Below, piece by piece: positions 51,614 to 60,031 of a DNA stretch of 64,000 nt; position 1 is the stretch's first letter, and every line of letters begins with the position of its first letter. Position numbers and translations under genes: made by a program. The notes below the pieces were generated by a model. It did not search any database. It saw only the letters and a list, made by a program, of their open reading frames with translations, and was not told where the DNA came from. Source of the DNA: CAG-791 sp963655255 (lineage in GTDB: Bacteria; Bacillota; Clostridia; Lachnospirales; Lachnospiraceae); contig CAVKEB010000002.1 in the NCBI GenBank assembly GCA_963655255.1, forward strand, positions 62,001 through 126,000. The letters are read 5' to 3'.

Positions 51614-51616
51614 TTC

Positions 51617-52399
51617 ATGAGAAGAAATTCGTACAGGCCCGCAGACGATGTGGTAATCTCCCTTCGGAATGTGAGCAAACAGTATTCGAAGGATGCACCA
51701 GGCGTCATTGACGCCAACCTGGAGGTGCGGGAGGGTGAATTCGTCTTCATCACAGGAGAAACCGGATCGGGCAAATCGACGCTCCTGAAAATGATCATGC
51801 GTCAGCTCCGGCCCACCGAAGGCTCCATTGAGGTGCTCGGTTATGACCTGAACCGCATTCGTCACAGCAAGATATCCAAGTTCCGCCGTAACATCGGCAT
51901 CGTGTTCCAGGACTTCCGTCTCCTGAAGGACCGCGATGTGTATGAAAACGTTGCCTTTGCGCAGCGCATTCTGATGGTTCCGAAGAATCAGATGAAGCAC
52001 AACGTCACGAGTGTTCTTCAGATGGTCGGCATGGCGGATAAATACAAAAGGCAGGTGACGCAGCTTTCCGGAGGTGAGCAGCAGCGTGTCGCGCTCGCTC
52101 GCGCTCTTGTGAATAAGCCGCTTCTGCTTCTCGCCGATGAGCCTACCGGCAATCTGGATCAGGATACGGCCTGGGAGATTATGCAGCTGATCGACCGTGC
52201 GAACCGCGAAACCGGGACCACCGTTCTGGTCGTCACGCATGACCGTGGGATCGTGGACCGGATGCATAAGCGCGTGATTGAGATGAAGCGGGGCGAGATC
52301 ATCAGTGATACGGCACAAGAGGACTACTCCGATTATGAGGAAGAGCAGTACGAGTATCAGGATGTAGATTCGGACGGGTACGATTATTATGAGGATTAG
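51617..52399 (+). CDS. ftsE: Cell division ABC ATPase FtsE, with acidic Tyr/Asp tail
   Basis: FtsE is the cytosolic ATPase of the FtsEX complex, which activates peptidoglycan hydrolases at the septum. The 260-residue protein has Walker A GETGSGKST (47-55), the Q loop FQDFRLL, the signature LSGGEQQRVALARAL and Walker B LLLLADEPT. Typical FtsE is about 230 residues; here an extra 30 residues form an acidic Tyr/Asp/Glu-rich tail (from SDTAQEDYSDYEEEQ on). The tail overlaps the ftsX start by 11 bases. The order ftsE-ftsX-hydrolase supports the role. Confidence 0.95.
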   Translation: MRRNSYRPADDVVISLRNVSKQYSKDAPGVIDANLEVREGEFVFITGETGSGKSTLLKMIMRQLRPTEGSIEVLGYDLNRIRHSKISKFRRNIGIVFQDFRLLKDRDVYENVAFAQRILMVPKNQMKHNVTSVLQMVGMADKYKRQVTQLSGGEQQRVALARALVNKPLLLLADEPTGNLDQDTAWEIMQLIDRANRETGTTVLVVTHDRGIVDRMHKRVIEMKRGEIISDTAQEDYSDYEEEQYEYQDVDSDGYDYYED

Positions 52400-53285
52400 T
52401 AATATTTTTTATGCCATCGGGCAGAGCTTCCGGAATATGGGGAAGAACAAGGGTTACACCATCGCGTCCATCGCGACGATCTCCGCGTGCCTGTTCATGT
52501 TCGGCCTGTTTTTCTCGGTTCTGTTCAATCTGCGCTCCATTATGAATACCGCGGAGCAGGGCGTTTCGGTGACGGTGTTCTTCCAGGAGGGAACCACAGA
52601 GGATGAGATTCTCCAGCTGAAGGTTGCCGTGGAGGAGAGACCGGAAGTTTCCAAGGTGGAATATGTTTCGGCGGATCAGGCGTGGGAGAGCTTTGCACAG
52701 GATTATCTGCAGGGCTATACGGACGGCTTTACGGAGAATCCGCTGGCAGATTCGGCGAACCTGGAAATCTATCTGTCGGATGTATCGAAACAGGCGGACC
52801 TTGTCAGCTATCTGGAGGGTCTGGATCAGGTGCGCGAGGTCAACCGTTCGGAGCTGACGGCAGATACGCTGTCCGGCGCGAACACGCTGATCATGTATGC
52901 GTCCATTGCGATTATTGTCATGCTCCTGGTGGTTTCGGTTTTCCTGATCAGCAATACGATTGCCATGGGCATCACCACGCACTGGGAAGAGATTTCCATC
53001 ATGAAATACATTGGCGCAACGGACCTGTTCGTCCGTGCTCCTTATGTGATTGAGGGTGTTATGATCGGACTGGTGGGGACGATCATTCCGCTGATTCTGA
53101 TGTACTGGCTGTACAACAAGGCAGTGGAGATCATCACCGGGAAATTCTCCATTCTGATGAACTTTATCCAGTTCCGCTCGGCAGGAGCGGTCTTTCACTA
53201 TCTGCTTCCGGTTTCCCTTGTTCTGGGTGTCGGCATCGGATTTTTCGGCAGTATTATCACGGTAAGGAAGCATTTGCATGTCTGA
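52389..53285 (+). CDS. ftsX: Cell division membrane protein FtsX
   Basis: The 298-residue FtsX has four membrane helices: one near residue 20-45 (YTIASIATISACLFMFGLFFSVLF), a large extracellular loop (residues about 50-165, VSVTVFFQEGTTEDEILQLK) that binds the hydrolase, then three helices (IIVMLLVVSVFLISNTIAM onward). The motif ITTHWEEISIMKYIGATDLFVRAPYVIEG is the FtsX-specific coupling region. It transmits FtsE ATP hydrolysis to the extracellular hydrolase. It overlaps both ftsE and the following gene (8 bases). Confidence 0.95.
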   Translation: MRISNIFYAIGQSFRNMGKNKGYTIASIATISACLFMFGLFFSVLFNLRSIMNTAEQGVSVTVFFQEGTTEDEILQLKVAVEERPEVSKVEYVSADQAWESFAQDYLQGYTDGFTENPLADSANLEIYLSDVSKQADLVSYLEGLDQVREVNRSELTADTLSGANTLIMYASIAIIVMLLVVSVFLISNTIAMGITTHWEEISIMKYIGATDLFVRAPYVIEGVMIGLVGTIIPLILMYWLYNKAVEIITGKFSILMNFIQFRSAGAVFHYLLPVSLVLGVGIGFFGSIITVRKHLHV

Positions 53286-54540
53286 GAAGAGAAAAGAAAA
53301 ACGGCAGAGATCCGGAAAAATATTCAGCAAATTCACCCGGCGGTGCGCAGTCAGCTGCGCACTGCTTTTTGGCTTTATAACGACGGCGCAGCCGCTCTCC
53401 TTTGCCGTGCAGGCGGATACGGTCACGGAGGCTTCGATCAAGGAAAAGGAGAACCAGATTGAAGCTGCCAAAAAGGAGAGGCAGCAGGTTCAGAGCAGCA
53501 TCAGCGACCTGAAGAATATGAAGGCCAGTCTGGAGAGCAAAAAAGCGGATCTGAACACTTATGTGACGCAGCTGGACTCCAAGCTGACAGAGATTCAGCA
53601 GAACATCGACAGTCTGAAGCAGCAGATCGAGGACAAGGAAGCGGACATCACGAAGACCGAGACGGAGCTTCAGGAGGCGGAGGACACGCAGCAGGAGCAG
53701 TATGAGAACATGAAGAAACGCTGCCAGTTCATCTACGAGAAGGGGGACACCTACATGATGGAGATCCTTCTGAAATCCGCAAGCTTCGGCGACCTTCTGA
53801 ACAAGGCGTATTACATTGAACAGCTCTCCAACTACGATCAGAATCTTCTGAGCCGCTACAAGGAGCAGACGAAGCTCGTCGCGGCGACTAAGGAGGCACT
53901 GGAAGAGGAGAGACAGACACTGGATGACGAGAAGAAGGCCGTGGAAGAGGAAGAGTCCAACATGACGGCCCTCATCTCGGAGAAGAAGCAGCAGATCGCG
54001 AGCACGGAATCCGAGATTGCGGAATCCGCGTCTACGATTGAGGAATATGAGGCACAGATGAATCAGCAGACCTCCGCTATCGCGGCACTGGAAGCCTCTG
54101 TCGCGGCGGACAAGCAGGCACTCGCCAACCAGCGCAGATACAGCGGCGGCGCGTTCACCTGGCCCGCACCGTCCTACACGTACATTTCTTCGGAATTCGG
54201 CTACCGCGTACACCCGATTTACGGAAGGACGATTTTCCACAGCGGACTGGATCTTGCGGCGCCGAGCGGCGCGCCGATTCTGGCCGCGGCAGACGGCGTG
54301 GTTGTGGCGGCTACCTATGAGTCCTCCATGGGCAACTATGTCATGATCAATCACGGCGACGGCCTGTATACGATTTACATGCATGCAAGCGCCCTGTATG
54401 TATCCACAGGGCAGGAAGTCAGCGCGGGCCAGCAGATCGCGGCGGTCGGCAGCACCGGCAATTCAACGGGGCCGCATCTGCATTTCTCCGTGCGCCTGAA
54501 CGGCTCCTATGTAAGCCCGTGGAATTACCTCGGACAATAA
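53278..54540 (+). CDS. EnvC/PcsB-like peptidoglycan hydrolase, M23 domain
   Basis: This secreted hydrolase or hydrolase activator is probably the FtsX partner. The 420-residue protein has a signal peptide (basic N-terminus, then CALLFGFITTAQPLSFAVQA), a long coiled-coil region in two parts (residues about 40-130 and 195-280), and a C-terminal M23/LytM domain. HSGLD near residue 323 and HLHF near 402 carry the zinc-ligand residues, so it is likely a catalytically competent endopeptidase rather than a degenerate EnvC. The gene overlaps ftsX by 8 bases. Confidence 0.93.
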   Translation: MSEKRKEKRQRSGKIFSKFTRRCAVSCALLFGFITTAQPLSFAVQADTVTEASIKEKENQIEAAKKERQQVQSSISDLKNMKASLESKKADLNTYVTQLDSKLTEIQQNIDSLKQQIEDKEADITKTETELQEAEDTQQEQYENMKKRCQFIYEKGDTYMMEILLKSASFGDLLNKAYYIEQLSNYDQNLLSRYKEQTKLVAATKEALEEERQTLDDEKKAVEEEESNMTALISEKKQQIASTESEIAESASTIEEYEAQMNQQTSAIAALEASVAADKQALANQRRYSGGAFTWPAPSYTYISSEFGYRVHPIYGRTIFHSGLDLAAPSGAPILAAADGVVVAATYESSMGNYVMINHGDGLYTIYMHASALYVSTGQEVSAGQQIAAVGSTGNSTGPHLHFSVRLNGSYVSPWNYLGQ

Positions 54541-54616
54541 AGGAACGGGAGATCTGCCGGAACATCCGAACGGATTCCGCAGGAACGTGCGGAATGATTC
54601 CGGAAAGTGAAACGGT

Positions 54617-55891
54617 TTGGAAGAATACAGAAGATTGATTCAGACGGGACAGGAAATGGCAGGAGAGAACAGAAAAGACGAGGAACAGCAGAAAGGAACC
54701 GAAAAGAAAAGAAAAAGACGCCGGAGCGCCGGACTTTTTCTCGGAGGCGCTGCCGCGGGAGCTCTTCTGATGGCGGCGGGACTGAATGTGCGGAGCGGCG
54801 GAATGCTGTTCTCCGGGGGAATTCTTTCCGGGCAGACGGCTCAGAAGGTCAATGTCCTGAAGCAGCTCATTGACCAGCACTATTACAAGGCGGATGAGGT
54901 CACGGACGAGCAGCTGGAGGAAGGCATCTACAAGGGACTTCTGGAATCTCTGGATGATCCGTATTCGGTTTATTACACGCCGGATGAGGTGGAGAAGCTG
55001 AATGAGACCATCAGCGGAACCTACACCGGAATCGGCGCTTATGTCTCCAAGGACGCGGCCACGGGGTATCCCAAGATCGCGGGAGTGATTTCCGGAGCCC
55101 CGGCGGAGAAGGCGGGACTCCAGACGGACGACCTTCTCCTGGAGGCGGACGGAGAATCGCTGCAGGACCTGGATCTGGATATGGCGGTCAGCAGGATCAA
55201 GGGAGAAAAGGGAACGACGGTTCGCCTGACCATCAGCCGGGACGGGAAAAAGCAGGAAGTGGATGTGACGCGGGATGAGGTTCACTCGGAGACGGCAGCG
55301 GGCAAAATGCTTGAAGACGGAATCGGGTATCTTCAGATTGCGGAATTTGACGATGTGACGCCGGATCAGTTTACAGAGGAACTGGAAAAGCTGCAGGATC
55401 AGGGCATGAAGGGGCTGGTCCTGGATCTCCGCAACAATCCGGGTGGGACCGTGGATGCGGTGACATCCATTGCGCAGTATCTGATCCCGGAAGGACTGGT
55501 GTTCTATATGCAGTATCCGGACGGCAGCCGCAAGGAGTACAAGGCGGACGGGACGGACTGGATCGATCTTCCGATTGCGGTTCTGGTGAACGGCAACTCA
55601 GCCAGTGCCTCGGAGATCCTCTCCAGCGCCATTCAGGATTCCGGAGCCGGAACGATCATCGGCACGCAGACCTATGGAAAAGGCGTGGTGCAGACGGTTT
55701 ATTCGCTGCAGGACGGCACGGAGGTGAAGCTGACGATTTCGGAATATTTCACCAGAGACGGGCATGAGATCAACAAGATCGGCGTGACACCGGATCAGGA
55801 AGTGGAGTTTGATTCGAAGGAATACCAGAAGTCCGGGACGGATAATCAGCTGGAAGCGGCGGTCGAAACGATTAAGTGGAAAATTAAGTAA
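54617..55891 (+). CDS. C-terminal processing protease, peptidase S41 (CtpA type)
   Basis: This 424-residue serine protease has one N-terminal membrane anchor (AGLFLGGAAAGALLMAAGLNV, after a basic KKRKRRRS stretch), a PDZ domain (residues about 130-215, IAGVISGAPAEKAGLQTDDLLLEADGESL) and the S41 core with ELRNNPGG-like VLDLRNNPGGTVDAV, catalytic Ser in NGNSASASEIL and Lys in TYGKGVVQT. It probably trims extracytoplasmic proteins and may act on the hydrolase encoded upstream. The start is a TTG at 54617 (GGAAAG upstream); ATG 54656 is an alternative giving a 13-residue shorter form. Confidence 0.93.
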   Translation: MEEYRRLIQTGQEMAGENRKDEEQQKGTEKKRKRRRSAGLFLGGAAAGALLMAAGLNVRSGGMLFSGGILSGQTAQKVNVLKQLIDQHYYKADEVTDEQLEEGIYKGLLESLDDPYSVYYTPDEVEKLNETISGTYTGIGAYVSKDAATGYPKIAGVISGAPAEKAGLQTDDLLLEADGESLQDLDLDMAVSRIKGEKGTTVRLTISRDGKKQEVDVTRDEVHSETAAGKMLEDGIGYLQIAEFDDVTPDQFTEELEKLQDQGMKGLVLDLRNNPGGTVDAVTSIAQYLIPEGLVFYMQYPDGSRKEYKADGTDWIDLPIAVLVNGNSASASEILSSAIQDSGAGTIIGTQTYGKGVVQTVYSLQDGTEVKLTISEYFTRDGHEINKIGVTPDQEVEFDSKEYQKSGTDNQLEAAVETIKWKIK

Positions 55892-55954
55892 TTGTAAAGC
55901 AAACAGAACTTACCGCAGAAGAACAAAAACAAAGATCGGACAGAAAAAGAAAAT

Positions 55955-55995
55955 CCCCGCGGAGTGCAGGAAATCACGCATTCCGCGGGGGTTTT
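55955..55995 (+). terminator. Terminator of the cell division operon
   Basis: CCCCGCGGA and TCCGCGGGG arms form a perfect stem, followed by GTTTTC. It lies 63 bases after the protease stop. Confidence 0.85.
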
Positions 55996-56205
55996 CTGCA
56001 CTGCGGAAGGAGAAAACGCCGGGAATGCAGATGCAGCAGATGAGATCAGTGATCAGAATAACTGAACGAAAACGATTTATATAAATGACACGGATTTGGC
56101 AACAAAAACAGAGAGCACAGTAGAAATAACAGACAAAATGAGGCCGCTGATTTTGTTGGAACCTCACAAAAATATAAGATATGCACAACAAAACAAAAAA
56201 AACAC

Positions 56206-56255
56206 TTGATTCCATGTGAAAAATGATCTATAACAAAATCACGAAAACGTTTAAG
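56206..56255 (+). promoter_or_regulatory. Promoter and LacI-type operator of transporter 3
   Basis: TTGATT and TATAAC are 17 bases apart (56206-56234). CGAAAACGTTTAAG (56242-56255) lies over the expected start point and shares AAACGTTTAAG with the palindrome at 37136, so one regulator may control transporters 2 and 3. The rest of the 409-base gap is A/T-rich with nothing else recognised. Confidence 0.6.
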
Positions 56256-56300
56256 GGACACGAGAGGTCCTGAAAAGCACAAACGGAGGGAAAGATAATT

Positions 56301-57755
56301 ATGAAGAAAAGGTTAGTAAGCGTTTTACTTGCTTCCACAATGGTGGCTGGCATGGTAGCAGGCTGCGGCAGCTCTTCTTCGAGCACCGATACAGCAGCAA
56401 CGGAGGCAGCGACAGAGGCAGCTGCTGAGGAGACCACAACCGATGATGCAGCTGCGGCTGAGACAGAGGATGCAGCGGCAGAGGAGACCACGGATGCAGC
56501 AGCGGATGAAGGCAAGGTTCTGAACATCCAGTGCTGGAACGAAGAGTTCAAGAGCCGTCTGGAAGATCACTATCCGGGATATGAGAAAGTGGACGACACC
56601 ACCGGCAAGATCGGCGATGTAACCGTGAAGTTCCATATTACCCCTTCGGATGACAATGCATACCAGAACAATCTGGACAGCATTCTTCCCGGAAATGCAG
56701 ATGCAGCAGCAGACGATAAGACGGATATCTTCCTGATCGAGGCTGACTACGCACTGAAGTATACGGATGCAGATGCAGATGTTGCCATGAAGCTTTCGGA
56801 TCTGGGCATCACTGATGCAGACCTTTCCAAGCAGTATCAGTACACCAAGGACGTTGTTACCGATGCAAACGGCGACCTTCGCGGCGCTTCCTGGCAGGCT
56901 TGCTCCGCAGGACTGATTTACAACCGTGCAATTGCAAAGGAAGTTCTCGGATCGGATGATCCGGCTGATGTTCAGGAAGCTGTTAAGGACTGGGATACCT
57001 TCGGCGAGACGGCAGACACCCTGAAGAAGGCTGGCTACAACATCACCTCCACCGTAAATGATACCTATCGCGTATACTCCAACAACGTATCCGAGAAGTG
57101 GGTATCCGATGACGGAAAGGTTCAGATCGACGACAACATCAAGAAGTGGGTGGATGATTCCAAGGCTCTCGTAGACAAGAAGGAAACCACAACGGCTGAG
57201 CTGTGGAGCGATGACTGGAGCAAGGGCTTCTTCGAGGATACGCCGGTATTCGCATACTTTGGACCTGCATGGTTGATCAACTTCTCGATGCATGCTGACG
57301 AGGAAGGCTCCACTGCAAACGCAGGCGGCTGGGGACTGGTAGAAGGACCTCAGGGCTTCTATTGGGGCGGCACATGGATCTGCGCAGCAACCGGAACCGA
57401 TAACCCGACTCTGGTTAAGGACATTATCCTGACCATGACCACGGATGATGATGTTATGAAGGACATCGCAGTCAAGGATTCCGACTGTGTCAACAACAAG
57501 GACGTCCTCGCGGATCTTGCAGCAGATGATTCCTTTGGAAGCCCGGTTCTTGGCGGACAGAATCCTTACGAGATGCTGGCAGCAGGTGCGGAGAAGGTTG
57601 ATATGAGCAACATCTCCATCTATGATCAGGGCTGCAACGAGGAGTTCCAGGGTGCCATGAAGAACTACTTCGACGGCAACGCTTCTTATGATGATGCTCT
57701 TGCACAGTTCAAGAAGGCAATCGTTGAGAAGTATCCTGAGCTGACAACCGACTGA
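56301..57755 (+). CDS. ABC sugar transporter substrate-binding lipoprotein 3
   Basis: This family 1 solute-binding lipoprotein has 484 residues. The signal is almost identical to that of binding protein 2 (MKKRLVSVLLASTMVAGMVA, lipobox Cys-22). A long Ala/Thr/Glu/Asp linker reaches about residue 72, then VLNIQCWNEEFKSRLEDHYPGYEKV, DIFLIEADYALKYTDADADVAMKLSDLG and GFYWGGTWICAATGTDNPTLVKDIIL. Closest in style to binding proteins for oligosaccharides such as the CUT1 family. CGGAGGGAAAG precedes the ATG. A terminator-like hairpin separates it from its permeases, as in transporter 2. Confidence 0.92.
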   Translation: MKKRLVSVLLASTMVAGMVAGCGSSSSSTDTAATEAATEAAAEETTTDDAAAAETEDAAAEETTDAAADEGKVLNIQCWNEEFKSRLEDHYPGYEKVDDTTGKIGDVTVKFHITPSDDNAYQNNLDSILPGNADAAADDKTDIFLIEADYALKYTDADADVAMKLSDLGITDADLSKQYQYTKDVVTDANGDLRGASWQACSAGLIYNRAIAKEVLGSDDPADVQEAVKDWDTFGETADTLKKAGYNITSTVNDTYRVYSNNVSEKWVSDDGKVQIDDNIKKWVDDSKALVDKKETTTAELWSDDWSKGFFEDTPVFAYFGPAWLINFSMHADEEGSTANAGGWGLVEGPQGFYWGGTWICAATGTDNPTLVKDIILTMTTDDDVMKDIAVKDSDCVNNKDVLADLAADDSFGSPVLGGQNPYEMLAAGAEKVDMSNISIYDQGCNEEFQGAMKNYFDGNASYDDALAQFKKAIVEKYPELTTD

Positions 57756-57802
57756 TCCGGAATCATTCGGAACAGAAGCATAAGAAATACAGATTGACGA
57801 AA

Positions 57803-57838
57803 AGCGCCTGTCCGGTATGGCCGGGCAGGCGCTGTTTT
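57803..57838 (+). terminator. Terminator-like hairpin between binding protein 3 and permeases
   Basis: Perfect 13-bp stem AGCGCCTGTCCGG/CCGGGCAGGCGCT (one G-T pair) with loop TATGG, then GTTTTCC. Partial read-through would explain lower permease levels. Confidence 0.85.
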
Positions 57839-57939
57839 CCTGAATTTCAGTTCCTTCTCCGGGCTTCTGCATGAGGGGGAAGATGGAAGAGTTTTCCGCA
57901 GAAACGCGGAGCAGGTACTGAAATAACAAGGGGAGGGCA

Positions 57940-58878
57940 ATGATGGAAAAGAAAGACAACAAAACGGTGGTTTTGAAATCGAACAACGTGACAAAGGTGA
58001 ACCGGTGGGGCTATATCTTCCTGATTCCGTTCTTTGTTACCTTTGTCATCTTTCAGCTGATTCCGCTGGTATCCACCATTTACAACAGCTTTTTTGAGAA
58101 CTACATGTCCGGCCTGAAGAAGATCGGCCCGAATTTTGTCGGCCTGAAGAATTACATCAGCCTGTTTCAGACCGGGGATCTCGGAACCTATACCGCCAAC
58201 ACCATGATCATGTGGGTGATGGGATTTGTTCCGCAGATCATTGTTTCGCTCCTTCTCGGCGCCTGGTTTACCAATCCGCAGCTGCGTCTGAAGGGACAGA
58301 GATTTTTCAAAACTGTCATCTATCTGCCCAACCTGATCATGGCATCGGCATTCGCCATGCTGTTCTTCACCCTGTTTGCAGATTCCGGCCCGATCAATTC
58401 GATGCTGCTGCAGGCGGGAATCATCAAGGAGCAGTACAGCTTCATGTCCCATGTCTGGAGTGTGCGCACACTGGTCGCCTTCATGAACTTCCTGATGTGG
58501 TTCGGCAATACGACGATCCTGCTGATGGCCGGCATGATGGGAATCGACCAGAGCCTGTTCGAGGCGGCCGAGGTTGACGGAGCGACATCGAATCAGATTT
58601 TCTTCAAGATTACACTTCCGCTTCTTCGCCCGATCCTGGTATATGTGATGATCACCTCCCTGATCGGCGGTCTGCAGATGTTCGATGTTCCTCAGATCCT
58701 GACCAACGGCAGCGGCGATCCGATGCGGTCCTCCATGACGCTGATCATGTATCTGAACAAGCATCTGTACAGCAAGAACTACGGCATGGCCGGTGCACTC
58801 TCTGTCATGCTGTTCATCATCACCGGCATTCTGAGCCTGATCGTATTCAAGTTCACGAACGCCAAGGAAGTCAAGTAA
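57940..58878 (+). CDS. ABC sugar permease, MalF type (transporter 3)
   Basis: This 312-residue membrane subunit has six helices (first GYIFLIPFFVTFVIFQLIPLVSTIYNSFF), FVGLKNYISLF, and the EAA loop DQSLFEAAEVDGATSNQIFFKITLPLLRP near residue 215. AAGGGGAGGGC precedes the ATG. The MalG-type partner starts 13 bases after the stop. No ATPase gene is present. Confidence 0.93.
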   Translation: MMEKKDNKTVVLKSNNVTKVNRWGYIFLIPFFVTFVIFQLIPLVSTIYNSFFENYMSGLKKIGPNFVGLKNYISLFQTGDLGTYTANTMIMWVMGFVPQIIVSLLLGAWFTNPQLRLKGQRFFKTVIYLPNLIMASAFAMLFFTLFADSGPINSMLLQAGIIKEQYSFMSHVWSVRTLVAFMNFLMWFGNTTILLMAGMMGIDQSLFEAAEVDGATSNQIFFKITLPLLRPILVYVMITSLIGGLQMFDVPQILTNGSGDPMRSSMTLIMYLNKHLYSKNYGMAGALSVMLFIITGILSLIVFKFTNAKEVK

Positions 58879-58891
58879 GGGGGAGAAGACG

Positions 58892-59773
58892 ATGGCAAAG
58901 AATATGAAAAACAATCCTGCGGCCATGGACGAAGAGAATACTTCCAGCCTGAAGGCGAGAAGAACCGGCTGCTACATCGTTCTGATTCTGATCTCGTTCC
59001 TCTGCCTGTTCTGGTTCTATGTGCTGTTCATCAACGCAACGAGGAGCAATTCCCAGCTGGCGAAGGGCTTTACGGCAGTTCCGAGCACGTATCTTCTGAC
59101 GAACCTGGACAACCTGTTCAAGGGAACCCTGCCGGTTGTCTCGGGACTTCTCAATTCCCTGTTCGTGGCAACCTGTACGGCAGTGCTCGCGACCTATTTC
59201 TCAACGATGACGGCATACGCCATTCATGCGTATGATTTCAAGCTCCGGAAGGCGATGTTCACCTTTATTCTGGCGGTCATGATGATTCCGACGCAGGTTA
59301 CGGCGCTGGGTTTCATTCAGCTGATGACGAAGATGAACCTGATGGACAACTTTGTTCCGCTGATTGTTCCGGCGATTGCATCCCCGGCGGTGTTCTTCTA
59401 CATGAAACAGTACATGGATTCCGTACTGTCGAAATCACTGATCGAGGCGGCGAGAATTGACGGCGCGGGCGAGTTCCACACCTTCAATGCCATTGTACTT
59501 CCGCTGATGAAGCCGGCGATTGCCGTGCAGGCGATCTTCTCCTTCGTGGCGAGCTGGAACAACTACTTCACACCGGCCCTGATTCTGCATAAGGATACGA
59601 TGAAAACCCTCCCGATCCTGATCGCACAGCTGCGTGCCGCAGACTGGCTGAAGTTCGACATGGGCCAGGTGTACGCGATGATTGCGTTCTCAATTTTCCC
59701 GGTCATTCTGGTCTATCTGTTCCTCTCGAAGAACATCGTCGGAGGCGTGATGATGGGCGGCGTCAAGGAGTGA
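58892..59773 (+). CDS. ABC sugar permease, MalG type (transporter 3)
   Basis: The 293-residue permease has a 25-residue charged N-terminal tail, six helices and the EAA loop SKSLIEAARIDGAGEFHTFNAIVLPLMKP near residue 190. It ends LSKNIVGGVMMGGVKE, typical of MalG-like subunits. AAGGGGGAGAAG precedes the ATG. It is the last gene of transporter 3; a hairpin lies about 97 bases downstream. Confidence 0.93.
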   Translation: MAKNMKNNPAAMDEENTSSLKARRTGCYIVLILISFLCLFWFYVLFINATRSNSQLAKGFTAVPSTYLLTNLDNLFKGTLPVVSGLLNSLFVATCTAVLATYFSTMTAYAIHAYDFKLRKAMFTFILAVMMIPTQVTALGFIQLMTKMNLMDNFVPLIVPAIASPAVFFYMKQYMDSVLSKSLIEAARIDGAGEFHTFNAIVLPLMKPAIAVQAIFSFVASWNNYFTPALILHKDTMKTLPILIAQLRAADWLKFDMGQVYAMIAFSIFPVILVYLFLSKNIVGGVMMGGVKE

Positions 59774-59869
59774 CGAAACGAACGTTTTTTCGGTGCAGGC
59801 TGTCTTCCGGAGGCAATCACCGGCTGGAATGGACAGCGATAAAATAAGGCATCCTCTAACTCTTTATGC

Positions 59870-59903
59870 GAATCCCGCAGCGCGCAAATGCGTTGCGGGA
59901 TTC
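59870..59903 (+). terminator. Hairpin after transporter 3
   Basis: Perfect 10-bp arms GAATCCCGCA/TGCGGGATTC with a 14-nt loop; the flank after it (cggcgttta) is poor in T, so terminator function is uncertain. Confidence 0.5.
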
Positions 59904-60031
59904 CGGCGTTTATGAAATAATTGAGCGTGAAAACGGTTGATTTTAGGGAAAATAGGGAAAATCAGCCGCATTCAGATTGGAATGGTTTCTGTACAGAATC
60001 TGCGGAGACAGCCGCAGAAAAGGGGGTACCA

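Noticed and set aside
56325..57986. A 553-codon minus-strand frame opposite binding protein 3
   Set aside because: Same shadow effect as at 37369; crosses the terminator at 57803.
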